A stretch of 64,000 nt of DNA from Legionella fairfieldensis ATCC 49588 (GCF_000621525.1 NZ_JHYC01000007.1:62001-126000), one strand, 5' to 3'. Counted from the stretch's first letter, positions 47,539-55,348 are shown. Numbers and translations: made by a program. Notes: generated from the sequence alone by a model not told the origin.

Positions 47539-48606
47539 ATGAACATTGTCATTAAAGTCGGAACTCAAAGCATTTTATCAAATGATGGGACACCATTTGA
47601 ACCTATTATGCTTCATTTAGTTGAACAGATTGCCGAACTACAAAAAGTTGGTCATCATGTTGTATTAGTAAGCTCAGGCGCTGTTGCTTCTGGTCGAAAA
47701 GTCGCAAGCCAATTTCTTGGTCGTCAATATGGCGGTTCAATAGGAGAAAAACAAGTTCTAGCGTCATTAGGGCAATATGAGTTGATGCACGTTTACGCCT
47801 CTATGTTAAAAAAGCATAACATGCTTGCATCTCAATTGTTACTTACAAAACAAGATTTTCAAACGAGACAGCACTATTTGAATATTTCGAGATTACTTCG
47901 TGAAATTCTAGATCATAGAAATATTGTGCCTATTATCAATGAGAATGATAGCGTTGCTATTGAAGAGCTGATGTTTACTGATAATGATGAACTATCAGGT
48001 CTTATCGCAACGATGATAAATGCTGATAAACTAATTATTTTGAGTAATGTTGAAGGTGTTTATACCAAACATCCTAATGAGGCTGGCTCAGAATTAATTT
48101 CAATGATTAATCCAAAGCATGATTGGCCTGAAGTTTCTACTGTAAAAAGTCTTCATGGCAGAGGTGGAATGATTAGCAAGCTTGGAACGGCTCGAAAAAT
48201 GTCCAATCTTGGAGTAACAACGCACATAGCGAGCATTAATCATCCTTCAGTGATTATGCGCATCCTCAAAGACGAAGCTTTGGGTACAACTATTTTGCCT
48301 ACTAAAAAAAGGTCAAATATAAAAAGATGGATTGCTTATAGCGAACAAAAGACAGGATCAATTACGATAAACTCCTGTTTAGTAAACATTATAAAAGAGA
48401 ATAAACGAATTATTAGCATCTTACCTGTTGGAATTGAAAAATCTACTGGTGATTTTAAGCGAGGAGATCTGATAGAAATACTGACACCAAATGATGAAAA
48501 AATAGGGATTGGCCTTGCAAAATATGATGTGGCTAAACTCAATGAGTATTTAGGTCAATCATCAAAGCCTGAATTTATTCATTATGATCATTTACATATT
48601 TTTTAA
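47539..48606 (+). CDS. proB: Glutamate 5-kinase
   Basis: An amino-acid kinase of about 355 residues, the first step of proline synthesis (glutamate to glutamyl-5-phosphate). It begins MNIVIKVGTQSIL and has VVLVSSGAVASGR, IINENDSVAIEEL, DNDELSGLIATMINADKLII and GRGGMISKLGTA. A C-terminal PUA domain follows (ISILPVGIEKSTGDFKRGD). Alternative in-frame starts lie at 47518 and 47500 inside csaA; 47539, just after the csaA stop, gives the family N-terminus. proA follows 9 bases downstream. Codon use is markedly AT-rich compared with the core operons in the window. Confidence 0.92.
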   Translation: MNIVIKVGTQSILSNDGTPFEPIMLHLVEQIAELQKVGHHVVLVSSGAVASGRKVASQFLGRQYGGSIGEKQVLASLGQYELMHVYASMLKKHNMLASQLLLTKQDFQTRQHYLNISRLLREILDHRNIVPIINENDSVAIEELMFTDNDELSGLIATMINADKLIILSNVEGVYTKHPNEAGSELISMINPKHDWPEVSTVKSLHGRGGMISKLGTARKMSNLGVTTHIASINHPSVIMRILKDEALGTTILPTKKRSNIKRWIAYSEQKTGSITINSCLVNIIKENKRIISILPVGIEKSTGDFKRGDLIEILTPNDEKIGIGLAKYDVAKLNEYLGQSSKPEFIHYDHLHIF

Positions 48607-48615
48607 GGGATTTTC

Positions 48616-49869
48616 ATGATTGAAGAAATCGTTAAAAAACTTAAAGCAACTAAAAAAGCCAGTTATGGTTTAAGATTTATTGATGAAGAAGAACAGAATA
48701 AAGTATTATTAAATCTAGCAAATCGATTACGGAAATCTGTCAATGAAGTAATTGAGGAAAACAAAAAAGACTTAGAATTGATTAATAAAGAAGATCCTAA
48801 GTACGATCGTTTGCTCTTATCTAAAGAGCGAATTGAGGCAATGGCAGCTGATATTGAAACAGTGGCTTCCTTGCCCCATTCAAAAACAAAAATTCTAGAT
48901 CAAAAAAAACTTCCTAATGGCCTAATTATTCAGAAAGTTTCTGTTCCATTAGGAGTTGTTGCTATTATTTATGAATCACGCCCTAATGTAACTATTGATG
49001 CTTTTGCTTTATGCTTTAAAACAGGCAATGCTTGTGTTTTGAAAGGTGGAAAAGAAGCCTACCATACTAATCTGTTTTTAGTTTCATTGATTCACCAAGT
49101 CCTACATGAGCATGATATCAATGAAGCTATTGTTTATTTATTGCCATTAGGACGAGAAGCCACTCATATTCTTTTGAAAGCCAATCAATTCGTAGATGTT
49201 TGTATTCCAAGGGGAAGCCAATCATTAATCAATTTTGTACGTGAACATGCAAGAATACCTTTTATTGAAACAGGTGCCGGCATTGTTCATATTTATTTTG
49301 ATCAAAGTGGTGATATAGAAGACGGTTGTTTAATCATTGATAATGCTAAAACAAGAAGAGTGAGTGTTTGCAATGCACTCGATATATTAGTTATTCATAA
49401 AGATCGATTGGTTGATTTACCATTAATAGTAAAATCACTTGCCAATAAACAGGTTGAAATTTTTGCAGATAAACTGAGTTACCAGGCAATTAAAGCGTTT
49501 TATCCCCAAAAGTTACTTCACAAAGCAACACCCGATGATTTTGGTCAGGAATTTTTATCTTATAAAATGGCGATAAAAACAGTTGCTTCGGTAGAAGAAG
49601 CAGTGAGTCATATTATGGAGCATAGTTCGGGTCATAGCGAAGCGATTGTTGCTGAAGATCAAGCAGTCATTGGTTATTTTCTAGATCATATTGATGCTGC
49701 AGCTGTTTATGTTAATGCTTCGACGGCATTTACCGATGGTGGACAATTTGGAATGGGCGCTGAAATAGGAATTAGTACGCAAAAATTGCACGCTCGTGGA
49801 CCTATGTCTTTAGATGCTTTAACCAGCTATAAATGGGTTGTTTTTGGTGAGGGTCATATTAGGCCTTAA
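48616..49869 (+). CDS. proA: Gamma-glutamyl phosphate reductase
   Basis: A 417-residue NADPH-dependent aldehyde-dehydrogenase-fold enzyme making glutamate-5-semialdehyde, the second step of proline synthesis. Visible motifs are VPLGVVAIIYESRPNVTIDA (about residues 112-131), LKGGKEAYHTN, the catalytic Cys in RRVSVCNALDIL (about 255) and GQFGMGAEIGISTQKLHARG near the C-terminus. It lies 9 bases after proB, with AAGGGA ahead of the ATG. A fragment resembling the start of proC follows directly after its stop. Confidence 0.95.
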   Translation: MIEEIVKKLKATKKASYGLRFIDEEEQNKVLLNLANRLRKSVNEVIEENKKDLELINKEDPKYDRLLLSKERIEAMAADIETVASLPHSKTKILDQKKLPNGLIIQKVSVPLGVVAIIYESRPNVTIDAFALCFKTGNACVLKGGKEAYHTNLFLVSLIHQVLHEHDINEAIVYLLPLGREATHILLKANQFVDVCIPRGSQSLINFVREHARIPFIETGAGIVHIYFDQSGDIEDGCLIIDNAKTRRVSVCNALDILVIHKDRLVDLPLIVKSLANKQVEIFADKLSYQAIKAFYPQKLLHKATPDDFGQEFLSYKMAIKTVASVEEAVSHIMEHSSGHSEAIVAEDQAVIGYFLDHIDAAAVYVNASTAFTDGGQFGMGAEIGISTQKLHARGPMSLDALTSYKWVVFGEGHIRP

Positions 49870-49871
49870 TG

Positions 49872-49968
49872 TGGTGGAATTTATGTCACATCAAGTGTTA
49901 AAAATGGCTATGGCAACATTGCAAAAGCTATTGCCAAAAGTTTATCTAACAGTGATCGTTACCAATAA
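49872..49968 (+). pseudogene. Possible proC N-terminal remnant
   Basis: Just after proA, a frame reads GGIYVTSSVKNGYGNIAKAI and then AKSLSNSDRYQ before a TAA at 49966-49968. The GYGNIAKAIAKSL stretch has the nucleotide-binding look of the start of pyrroline-5-carboxylate reductase, the third proline enzyme. There is no start codon and the frame dies after about 32 codons. I read it as a vestige that would have completed a proBAC set; chance similarity remains possible. Confidence 0.35.
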
Positions 49969-50011
49969 CATACACCTTCAACGCTTATTAAAAGACTGTT
50001 ACCAGTCCTAA

Positions 50012-50040
50012 AATATGCTAAACTACAAATGTAGCATATT
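50012..50040. promoter_or_regulatory. Palindrome upstream of ParD-like antitoxin, putative operator
   Basis: Perfect 9-base arms AATATGCTA (50012-50020) and TAGCATATT (50032-50040) around 11 bases, ending about 37 bases before the antitoxin start. Symmetric AT-rich sites of this kind are the usual operators of type II toxin-antitoxin pairs. Binding is inferred. Confidence 0.5.
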
Positions 50041-50077
50041 AAAATAAAAGTAGTATAACATTACAATGGTGGTTATC

Positions 50078-50305
50078 ATGGGCATTCCAATTAGAATTAA
50101 TGAATCAATTTATAATGACGCGAAGAAGGTTGCATCAGCGGAATTTCGTTCTATTCCCAATCAAATAGAGTATTGGGCTAAATTAGGGAAATGCGCCTTA
50201 GATAATCCTGATTTGCCTGTAGAGTTTATAAGGGATGTGCTCCTTTCTAAACTACAGGATAAATCATTGGCAGAACCATTTTATTTTAAAGACAAAAGTG
50301 AGTGA
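50078..50305 (+). CDS. ParD-like antitoxin
   Basis: A small protein of about 75 residues with MGIPIRINESIYNDAKKVAS and RSIPNQIEYWAKLGKCALDN. This matches the ParD-like antitoxin group (PF11903), which has a ribbon-helix-helix start and the typical QIEYWAxLG motif. The start at 50078 follows GGTGG by about 5 bases; the ATG at 50066 would add four residues. It overlaps the downstream RelE/ParE-type toxin by 8 bases, and a palindromic operator candidate lies just upstream. Confidence 0.8.
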   Translation: MGIPIRINESIYNDAKKVASAEFRSIPNQIEYWAKLGKCALDNPDLPVEFIRDVLLSKLQDKSLAEPFYFKDKSE

Positions 50306-50576
50306 TATTCAAATTAGGCAAATGCCAGCCTTTAAAAAGGCTTACAAAAAGTTGGCAAATACTCATAAAATGGCTGTGAATAATGCTATCCATGCAATAG
50401 CTAACGATCCCGGTATAGGTGAAGAAAAAAAGGGGGATTTATCTGGGGTGTATGTTTATAAATTCAAAATTAACCATCAGCAAATGCTGTTGGCATATGA
50501 ATGGGATTGTGAAAACAGAATTCTATTGGCTCTTGGAGTCCATGAAAGCTTTTATCGTGATCTTAAAAGAAAATAG
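50298..50576 (+). CDS. RelE/ParE-type toxin
   Basis: A protein of about 92 residues, SDIQIRQMPAFKKAYKKLAN ... IGEEKKGDLSGVYVYKFKIN ... LLAYEWDCENRILLALGVHE, ending FYRDLKRK. This is the RelE/ParE fold: two N-terminal helices, then a beta sheet with a G-D-L-x-G-V-x-V-x-K-F pattern and a short C-terminal helix. The start is taken as the GTG at 50298, overlapping the antitoxin stop. An in-frame upstream ATG inside the antitoxin gene is unlikely. Target (mRNA or gyrase) is unknown. Confidence 0.8.
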   Translation: MSDIQIRQMPAFKKAYKKLANTHKMAVNNAIHAIANDPGIGEEKKGDLSGVYVYKFKINHQQMLLAYEWDCENRILLALGVHESFYRDLKRK

Positions 50577-50639
50577 TAAATCATGGAGGTTTAAAAGTGG
50601 GCAGAAAAACAGTGTGTCGCGTTCTTTTTTGTTTCATAC

Positions 50640-50786
50640 GTGAACTATGACCAATTTAAAATTGGTTTTGAACAAGGAATTGTTTTATGTTTATTTGCAC
50701 GTTCCTTTTTCTACTATATAGAAGGAAAGGATGCAAAATTATTGCCCCCATATGACGGTACTGAATATACAACAACAATGAATTGA
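50640..50786 (+). CDS. Possible 48-residue reading frame or remnant
   Basis: A GTG-initiated frame reads NYDQFKIGFEQGIVLCLFAR and on to LLPPYDGTEYTTTMN, ending at TGA 50784-50786. Its composition looks protein-like, but no ribosome site is evident. A palindrome ACCAATTT-A-AAATTGGT (50650-50666) lies within it. It occupies the middle of the 340-base gap 50577-50916, where nothing else is seen. It may be a gene scrap. Confidence 0.25.
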   Translation: MNYDQFKIGFEQGIVLCLFARSFFYYIEGKDAKLLPPYDGTEYTTTMN

Positions 50787-50916
50787 AGAGAGGTGGCTGT
50801 AATAGCGTTACTGCTAATAAGTGCAATTATCGGAAGCGATGAAATGGCATTGAGAAGATAATTAATATGCATAAGCAAAACCAGATTGAAGAACTATAAT
50901 TGTAACAGAGGCAACC

Positions 50917-51186
50917 ATGGCAGGAACTATTGTGAATCACAGCGAAGAAACCCGATTTGCTCTTATGGAGCAGTCTATGAACCATATGACTCAATCTTTA
51001 CAGAGACTTGAAATTAAAATTGATCAACAGTTTGAAAAAGTTGATCGAGACATTAAAGACGTAAAGCAAGACGTCAAAGAGGTTCAAAAAGAACTAAAAG
51101 GGGAGATCCGCAGCAATTTCTTTTGGACTTTAGGTCTAATTGGCACGGTATTTGCGGTGATGGCTCACGGATTGCATTGGTTTTAA
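50917..51186 (+). CDS. Small coiled-coil membrane protein, unknown
   Basis: An 89-residue protein. A heptad coiled coil spans about residues 15-65 (ERLEIK-like, VDRDIKDVKQDVKEVQKELK), followed by one C-terminal membrane helix (FFWTLGLIGTVFAVMAHGL). This design is common in small proteins of prophages and genomic islands whose function is unknown. The ATG is preceded by AGAGG about 7 bases upstream. It converges with the next gene, with stops abutting. Confidence 0.55.
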   Translation: MAGTIVNHSEETRFALMEQSMNHMTQSLQRLEIKIDQQFEKVDRDIKDVKQDVKEVQKELKGEIRSNFFWTLGLIGTVFAVMAHGLHWF

Positions 51187-51495
51187 TCAAGCAATGACAG
51201 CCACCCGATTCATGCTGATAAAGCAACCGTCCTTCATTCCAGGAGGGCAGTCTGCATCCATGACGTTATACCAGGGAACTTTTGAGTAGGTGTTAAATCT
51301 AAACCGGTTTAAATCCTCATTCTCAAGAACAGAAACTCCATCTGAGTTGTGCTCCACTTTAATCACTGTCTTAGGGTGTTGCTCATGAGGAAAGAACAAC
51401 TGAGTTCCTTCAATCACTTGATACACGTATACCCATTCTATTTCACTGGGTGGATATATAGGGTGTTTTGTTTTATCAAAATGAATCAGGTTCAT
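51187..51495 (-). CDS. Unknown 102-residue protein
   Basis: A soluble protein, MNLIHFDKTKHPIYPPSEIE ... KTVIKVEHNSDGVSVLENED, with no recognised family, signal or membrane helix. A weak ribosome site precedes the ATG. It converges with the small coiled-coil gene. Its coding look (good start, mixed composition) favours a real gene of the accessory region, but function is unknown. Confidence 0.5.
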   Translation of the reverse strand: MNLIHFDKTKHPIYPPSEIEWVYVYQVIEGTQLFFPHEQHPKTVIKVEHNSDGVSVLENEDLNRFRFNTYSKVPWYNVMDADCPPGMKDGCFISMNRVAVIA

Positions 51496-51525
51496 ACAGC
51501 AGCCTAATAAAAACAGTGTAGCTCA

Positions 51526-51567
51526 ACAGTTCAGAATGTGAATGGTACAGTTCACAATGCGAATACA
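51526..51567 (+). repeat. 21-base imperfect tandem repeat
   Basis: ACAGTTCAGAATGTGAATGGT (51526-51546) is followed at once by ACAGTTCACAATGCGAATAC. The pair spans the GTG start of the next small frame and suggests local slippage or a remnant repeat. Confidence 0.5.
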
Positions 51568-51780
51568 TATCAATATTCTCTTCAGGAGTTTATGAATAAA
51601 TGGGGGATAGAATACGAATTGGAAAAAGAATCCACCCAGTTTGATGAAAATGATTTAACGCAAAATAGAAATGAACTTAATCAAGCTTATTATGCATATG
51701 ATGAATATCGAGAAGAGCACACCGACCCCACACCAGTTAAGTCTGATTATTTCGATAATCAGACCGTATTTAATAGGTGA
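51538..51780 (+). CDS. Possible small acidic protein before the transposase remnant
   Basis: An 80-codon frame from GTG 51538; the ATG at 51592 gives 62 residues and has AGGAG just upstream, spaced only 3 bases. The product is acidic (QFDENDLTQNRNELNQAYYA) and unrecognised. It ends 16 bases before the Tn554-like fragment, so it may be part of the same decayed mobile element. Confidence 0.35.
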   Translation: MNGTVHNANTYQYSLQEFMNKWGIEYELEKESTQFDENDLTQNRNELNQAYYAYDEYREEHTDPTPVKSDYFDNQTVFNR

Positions 51781-51795
51781 GTTTACAATGAAACA

Positions 51796-52095
51796 ATGAA
51801 AAAGGGGTTTAACGAGTATCAGGATAACCTCGTAGATATTCAAGGGAAAGCAATGTCGAATGAAGATCAAATCGATGCCCGTTGGTTAAAAAAGAATATT
51901 ATGTCGCAATCACTGCCGAATGGACTTTGTTCTTTACCTTTAACACAACAAAAATGCCCTCATGCAAATGCATGCTTGACTTGTACCCACTTTAGAACCT
52001 CAAAACAATATTTACCTCAGCATAAGAATCAATTAATAGAAACAAATAAACTAATTGAGAATGCAAAGCAAAATGGTTGGAAACGCATTGAGGAA
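51796..52095 (+). pseudogene. Tn554-like transposase/integrase, C-terminal fragment
   Basis: The frame has DARWLKKNIMSQSLPNGLCS, then LPLTQQKCPHANACLTCTHF and RTSKQYLPQHKNQLIETNK. This is the cysteine-rich C-terminal region typical of TnpB-type tyrosine recombinases of Tn554-like transposons. The catalytic domain that should precede it is missing. The frame runs on to 52215, but past about 52095 it reads antisense to the Dam fragment, so I end the homology there. Confidence 0.7.
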
Positions 52096-52657
52096 CCGAT
52101 AAATTTGCTTTTTCTAAAAATCTCTCACTGGATTTACCTTCAAAAAGCGGCCCTTCGCGGTAGAGGATATCGCCTTTACTATTATGAAATAAAATACCTG
52201 ACCAAGAATGATTAATAATAAAAGGCAAGATTAATGCTTTTTCTTTATCACTATTAGCATGATTATAAGTTTCTAGTGTTTGTAAAAAGGAAACTTTTTT
52301 TGAAGTCGATTGTTCAAATGCTTTCTCCAGCAATGCATAGTGCTCTTTTAGAAGATCTGGTTGATCTTTAATGAGTTTAAGCGAGAGAATAAGAATTTTA
52401 TCGCTATCATTAATTATGTATTGCTCGGCAAGCCCCAATTCCATAGCAGCAATAGTCCACGAAGCACAACCAGAAAAAGGCTCTATGCAACGCTTATATT
52501 TTTTTCCATCATTATTAAATTGAATAATTGAAAAATGTTCTTTAAGCCAACTGCTATCAGGATGCATATGGCCAGATGTATCAGGCAGACTTAAAAAACG
52601 ATTCCCAAGGTAATGTCAAGGACCACCATAGTTTTTATTAAATTGAACAGAATTCAT
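52095..52657 (-). pseudogene. Truncated, stop-containing Dam-like DNA adenine methylase
   Basis: From the ATG at 52657 (AGGAAAAC upstream) the frame reads MNSVQFNKNYGGP, then an in-frame TGA at 52616-52618, then HYLGNRFLSLPDTSGHMHPD. It goes on through the SAM motif RCIEPFSGCASWTIAAMELG. This is the N-terminal half of a D12-class N6-adenine methylase. The DPPY catalytic motif is absent because the gene is cut near 52095, where it abuts the transposase tail. A premature stop plus a 3' deletion makes it a pseudogene. Confidence 0.75.
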
Positions 52658-52672
52658 ATGTTTTCCTGAGAA

Positions 52673-53026
52673 CTAACAAGCCAAATAGTTTAATGAAAAA
52701 TGAGTATCAAAATTATCACGGCCAACACTTCTTGAGTGAGGCTTTATATTAACCTCAATATCCTGGTTAAGCAAAATCAAGAAAGTGATCAGCTTGTCAA
52801 TTGAAAAGCCAGATAATTGGCCTCTAGATAGCCTGGATACTTTCGGCTGATCAATTCCCAAAAGCTTTGCTGTTTCAATTTGAGTAAGGCTTTTCTCGGC
52901 AACAACTCTATTAATAACCATAGCAAACTTAGCTTTTAGCAAATGTTCGTCTGCATCACGATAACCCAAATCCTGGAAAACATTTCCAGATGATTTTGTA
53001 AATTTTAACTCTTCAGAATCACTCAT
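52673..53026 (-). CDS. XRE-family antitoxin (HigA-like)
   Basis: A 117-residue helix-turn-helix protein. The HTH is VAEKSLTQIETAKLLGIDQP KVSRLSRGQ (about residues 42-70), followed by GFSIDKLITFLILLNQDIEV, as in the HTH_37 group that pairs with Gp49/HigB-like toxins. Its start overlaps the toxin stop by 4 bases (ATGA). The toxin comes first in the operon, the HigBA order. Confidence 0.88.
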   Translation of the reverse strand: MSDSEELKFTKSSGNVFQDLGYRDADEHLLKAKFAMVINRVVAEKSLTQIETAKLLGIDQPKVSRLSRGQLSGFSIDKLITFLILLNQDIEVNIKPHSRSVGRDNFDTHFSLNYLAC

Positions 53027-53370
53027 AGTTCACCTCTTTGTAAGGCCATTTTTAGTTGCTTCAACCTGGTTTCAATGATATTTAAATCAGGCTTAGGTAT
53101 TTTAATACCAGATTTTGATTTTTTCTGGAATGCGTGCAGGACGTATAAACAATCATCAAGATTTACTACATAAACAGCCCTATAAGCATCTGTATTAAAA
53201 TCGCTCACAATTTCATAAACACCAGAACCATGCCCTTTAAACATTTTCATTGTTGAATAAGTGTTTCCCATTTGAGCACAATGTAATGCATAACCTATTT
53301 CATCTTGTACTTCATCAGGAAATGATTTTAAATCATCTAGGCTTCGACCAAGCCACACTAATTCTTTCAC
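53023..53370 (-). CDS. HigB/Gp49-like toxin
   Basis: A 115-residue RelE-superfamily protein of the phage Gp49-like (PF05973) type: LVWLGRSLDDLKSFPDEVQD, then MKMFKGHGSGVYEIVSDFNT, DAYRAVYVVNLDDCLYVLHA and FQKKSKSGIKIPKPDLNIIE. The F-K-G-x-G-S-G-V-Y-E-I and Y-R-A-V-Y strands and the F-x-K-K-S-K-x-G-I-x-x-P motif are diagnostic. It is presumably a ribosome-dependent mRNA interferase. It is followed by its antitoxin. The 368-base stretch 53371-53738 upstream shows no gene or clear element beyond AT-rich promoter-like sequence. Confidence 0.9.
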   Translation of the reverse strand: MKELVWLGRSLDDLKSFPDEVQDEIGYALHCAQMGNTYSTMKMFKGHGSGVYEIVSDFNTDAYRAVYVVNLDDCLYVLHAFQKKSKSGIKIPKPDLNIIETRLKQLKMALQRGEL

Positions 53371-53738
53371 AACTAATCCTGTATATTGATATAATATGCC
53401 AAAAATAGCATAATTTCAAGATTGAAGCAATATAGGTAATTAATTATCAACTAACTTATTGAACAATAGAAATAAAATAAATAGAATATGCGTTGTGCAC
53501 GTTCTATACGGTTTATCTAAAGTTCTTTTAATCTATATAATCAGACTTAATGTAAGAAGTGTAGTTAATGTAACTTAAGTGATTTGTTCAAATAAACATC
53601 AAAAAATTTTCTTATAATGATTTTGAGAGTCATGCATGAGAGTTTAATTTAAATGTTTAAATACGACATTGCTTGATCAATGATCATTATTTATCTCAGT
53701 GACCAGATACGAATGTATCAGGCGCTTTATTGACCCTT

Positions 53739-53960
53739 TTATCGTTTTTTATTTACATTCTGGGGTTCGCTTCCATGATCCTGAATATTTTCGGTGGCAG
53801 GAAAATTTTTAAAGAGGCCATTGTTTATTAATAAACTTGCTTTATCCCATAAAAAATAACCGCTATAAACGATCCCGGCACCCGCTGCAACGCGAGCAGT
53901 GTCTTCTACCATTGATTTAGATGCTTGAAATAAAATAGAATACAGGCGTCTGCTGAACAT
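53739..53960 (-). CDS. Small unknown protein with one hydrophobic segment
   Basis: A 73-residue protein, MFSRRLYSILFQASKSMVED, with one moderately hydrophobic segment at about residues 22-45 (VAAGAGIVYSGYFLWD) and a polar C-terminus. AAGGA lies about 9 bases before the ATG, which supports expression. The family is unknown. It faces away from the carrier-like gene at 54271. Confidence 0.5.
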   Translation of the reverse strand: MFSRRLYSILFQASKSMVEDTARVAAGAGIVYSGYFLWDKASLLINNGLFKNFPATENIQDHGSEPQNVNKKR

Positions 53961-54203
53961 ATTTATCTGTCCTTAATTGGATGGCGTGACTTTAAGTTCC
54001 ATTATTGTACAATAAATTAGATTGTATATCCATTTTTGACTGGCTGTTCATGATGTTGTGATTGCCCACAGCAGCAAGAAGCTGGTTGCATGCCACAATC
54101 TCTGGGTAACCGGACAAGACGCCGTACGTAGACCTCATTAAAAGTTAAGGCTAATTTGAATTTTTTGTCCAGCACAAAGATTTTTTAATTAATAGTGCCT
54201 TTT

Positions 54204-54223
54204 ATTAATATTTTGTTAATAAA
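54204..54223 (+). promoter_or_regulatory. PmrA-box-like tandem motif upstream of the carrier-like gene
   Basis: ATTAATATT-TT-GTTAATAAA at 54204-54223 resembles the PmrA direct-repeat site of Legionella effector promoters (two TTAATATT-type half-sites two bases apart). The first half-site fits well, the second less so. It lies 47 bases before the ATG. The surroundings are very AT-rich, so chance is a real possibility. Nothing else is seen in the 310-base gap 53961-54270. Confidence 0.3.
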
Positions 54224-54270
54224 AATTGGTTAAATTAATTAAAAACAAAACATATTATAAGTAATTAATT

Positions 54271-55212
54271 ATGCAAGAACCTCAAAAAGCTAATAGAAAT
54301 TCAGATGAGAGTCGTAATAATCAGCTAATAACACCTTCTCTGGCCAATTTATCTGCTAAAACAGCCATTATTTCTTTTTCTGTTTCCGTTGCTACCCAGC
54401 CATTTCAAGCCAAATTAAATCGAATGCAATTTCCATCAGCGGTAAGTAGCGGGCTTTTTCGCAGCATGTATCGAGGTTTTTTGCCTCATGCAATTGCAGG
54501 CCAACAACGGGGGGTTGTAACTGTAACAGCCAAACAGACGAACTCTAATCGGGAAGTAGCAAATGAAGGATCAGGAGAGAAAGAACTACCTGTTAAACAA
54601 CGTTGGCTTGGGACATTCCTGTTTTCTCAAGCTGACCTATTGTTAGCTAATGCTCTAAATAGCAAATCCAAGATGGAAAGCACAGGTATTATTCCCAAAA
54701 CTAATTTTAAATGGTTTTTAACCCACTATTTAAAACTAACGAGCTTAACCTGGGGATCTCGTTCCATAGCAGGCTTTATTAATTTTGCTGCTATAGGTTT
54801 TGTAGGAGATTACATCAGTTCATTTTATAAATTTAACAATGATTTTTATAACAAATTGCTGGGTGGAGCAACTGCTGGTGCTATAACTACATTTTTTACA
54901 ACCATTCCTAACTCGTATGCGGACAAAAAAATACTCGCATCAAAAATGGAAAATGGACGTTTATTAACGACAACATCTTTTTCTATGTTTCAAAGTATAA
55001 AATCGCATGTAACTAACACGGGTGTGAAAGAAGCATTATTAACATTTATAAAAGTGAATTACTTGAAAGAATCTTTAGTAAGATGCCCTCAGGCTGCTTT
55101 AACTTTTAGTATTATTTTCGGCCTTGATAATTTAATAGGGCCTGAGCCATTAAAAAAAATATGGCCTGGAAAAATTGAAGACATTGACTCTGAAAAATTA
55201 AATACTCCTTAG
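54271..55212 (+). CDS. Mitochondrial-carrier-family-like protein (LncP-like), candidate effector
   Basis: A 313-residue protein whose repeats resemble eukaryotic SLC25 mitochondrial carriers. The first repeat has VATQPFQAKLNRMQ (degenerate P-x-D/E-x-x-K/R) followed by GLFRSMYRGFLPHAIAG, like the carrier motif G-[LI]-Y-R-G. The last repeat has GGATAGAITTFFTTIPNSYA then DKKILASKM, close to A-G-x-x-x-x-x-x-T-x-P-x-D-x-x-K-x-R. It ends RCPQAALTFSIIFGLDNLIG, like the final carrier helix. The middle repeat is degenerate. There is no signal peptide. L. pneumophila LncP is a Dot/Icm-secreted carrier that inserts in host mitochondria, so this is likely a relative. Function is inferred. Confidence 0.65.
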   Translation: MQEPQKANRNSDESRNNQLITPSLANLSAKTAIISFSVSVATQPFQAKLNRMQFPSAVSSGLFRSMYRGFLPHAIAGQQRGVVTVTAKQTNSNREVANEGSGEKELPVKQRWLGTFLFSQADLLLANALNSKSKMESTGIIPKTNFKWFLTHYLKLTSLTWGSRSIAGFINFAAIGFVGDYISSFYKFNNDFYNKLLGGATAGAITTFFTTIPNSYADKKILASKMENGRLLTTTSFSMFQSIKSHVTNTGVKEALLTFIKVNYLKESLVRCPQAALTFSIIFGLDNLIGPEPLKKIWPGKIEDIDSEKLNTP

Positions 55213-55348
55213 CATATAGAGCCATTTTTTCACGATGCAAAGCGTTTTGCTTATTTGCTCCAGCTCCCTGTTTTAAAGAGGAAGCTACGGAGAATAAATT
55301 AAAATTGAGAGGACCAGACAAATTACATAAGTTTTATTATCCAGTTTC

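Noticed and set aside
50650-50666. ACCAATTT-A-AAATTGGT as an operator
   Set aside because: It lies inside a possible gene remnant and not in front of a supported gene, so no regulatory role can be argued.
52095-52215. Continuation of the Tn554-like frame to 52215
   Set aside because: Past about 52095 the sequence is the reverse strand of the Dam fragment; the open frame there is chance.
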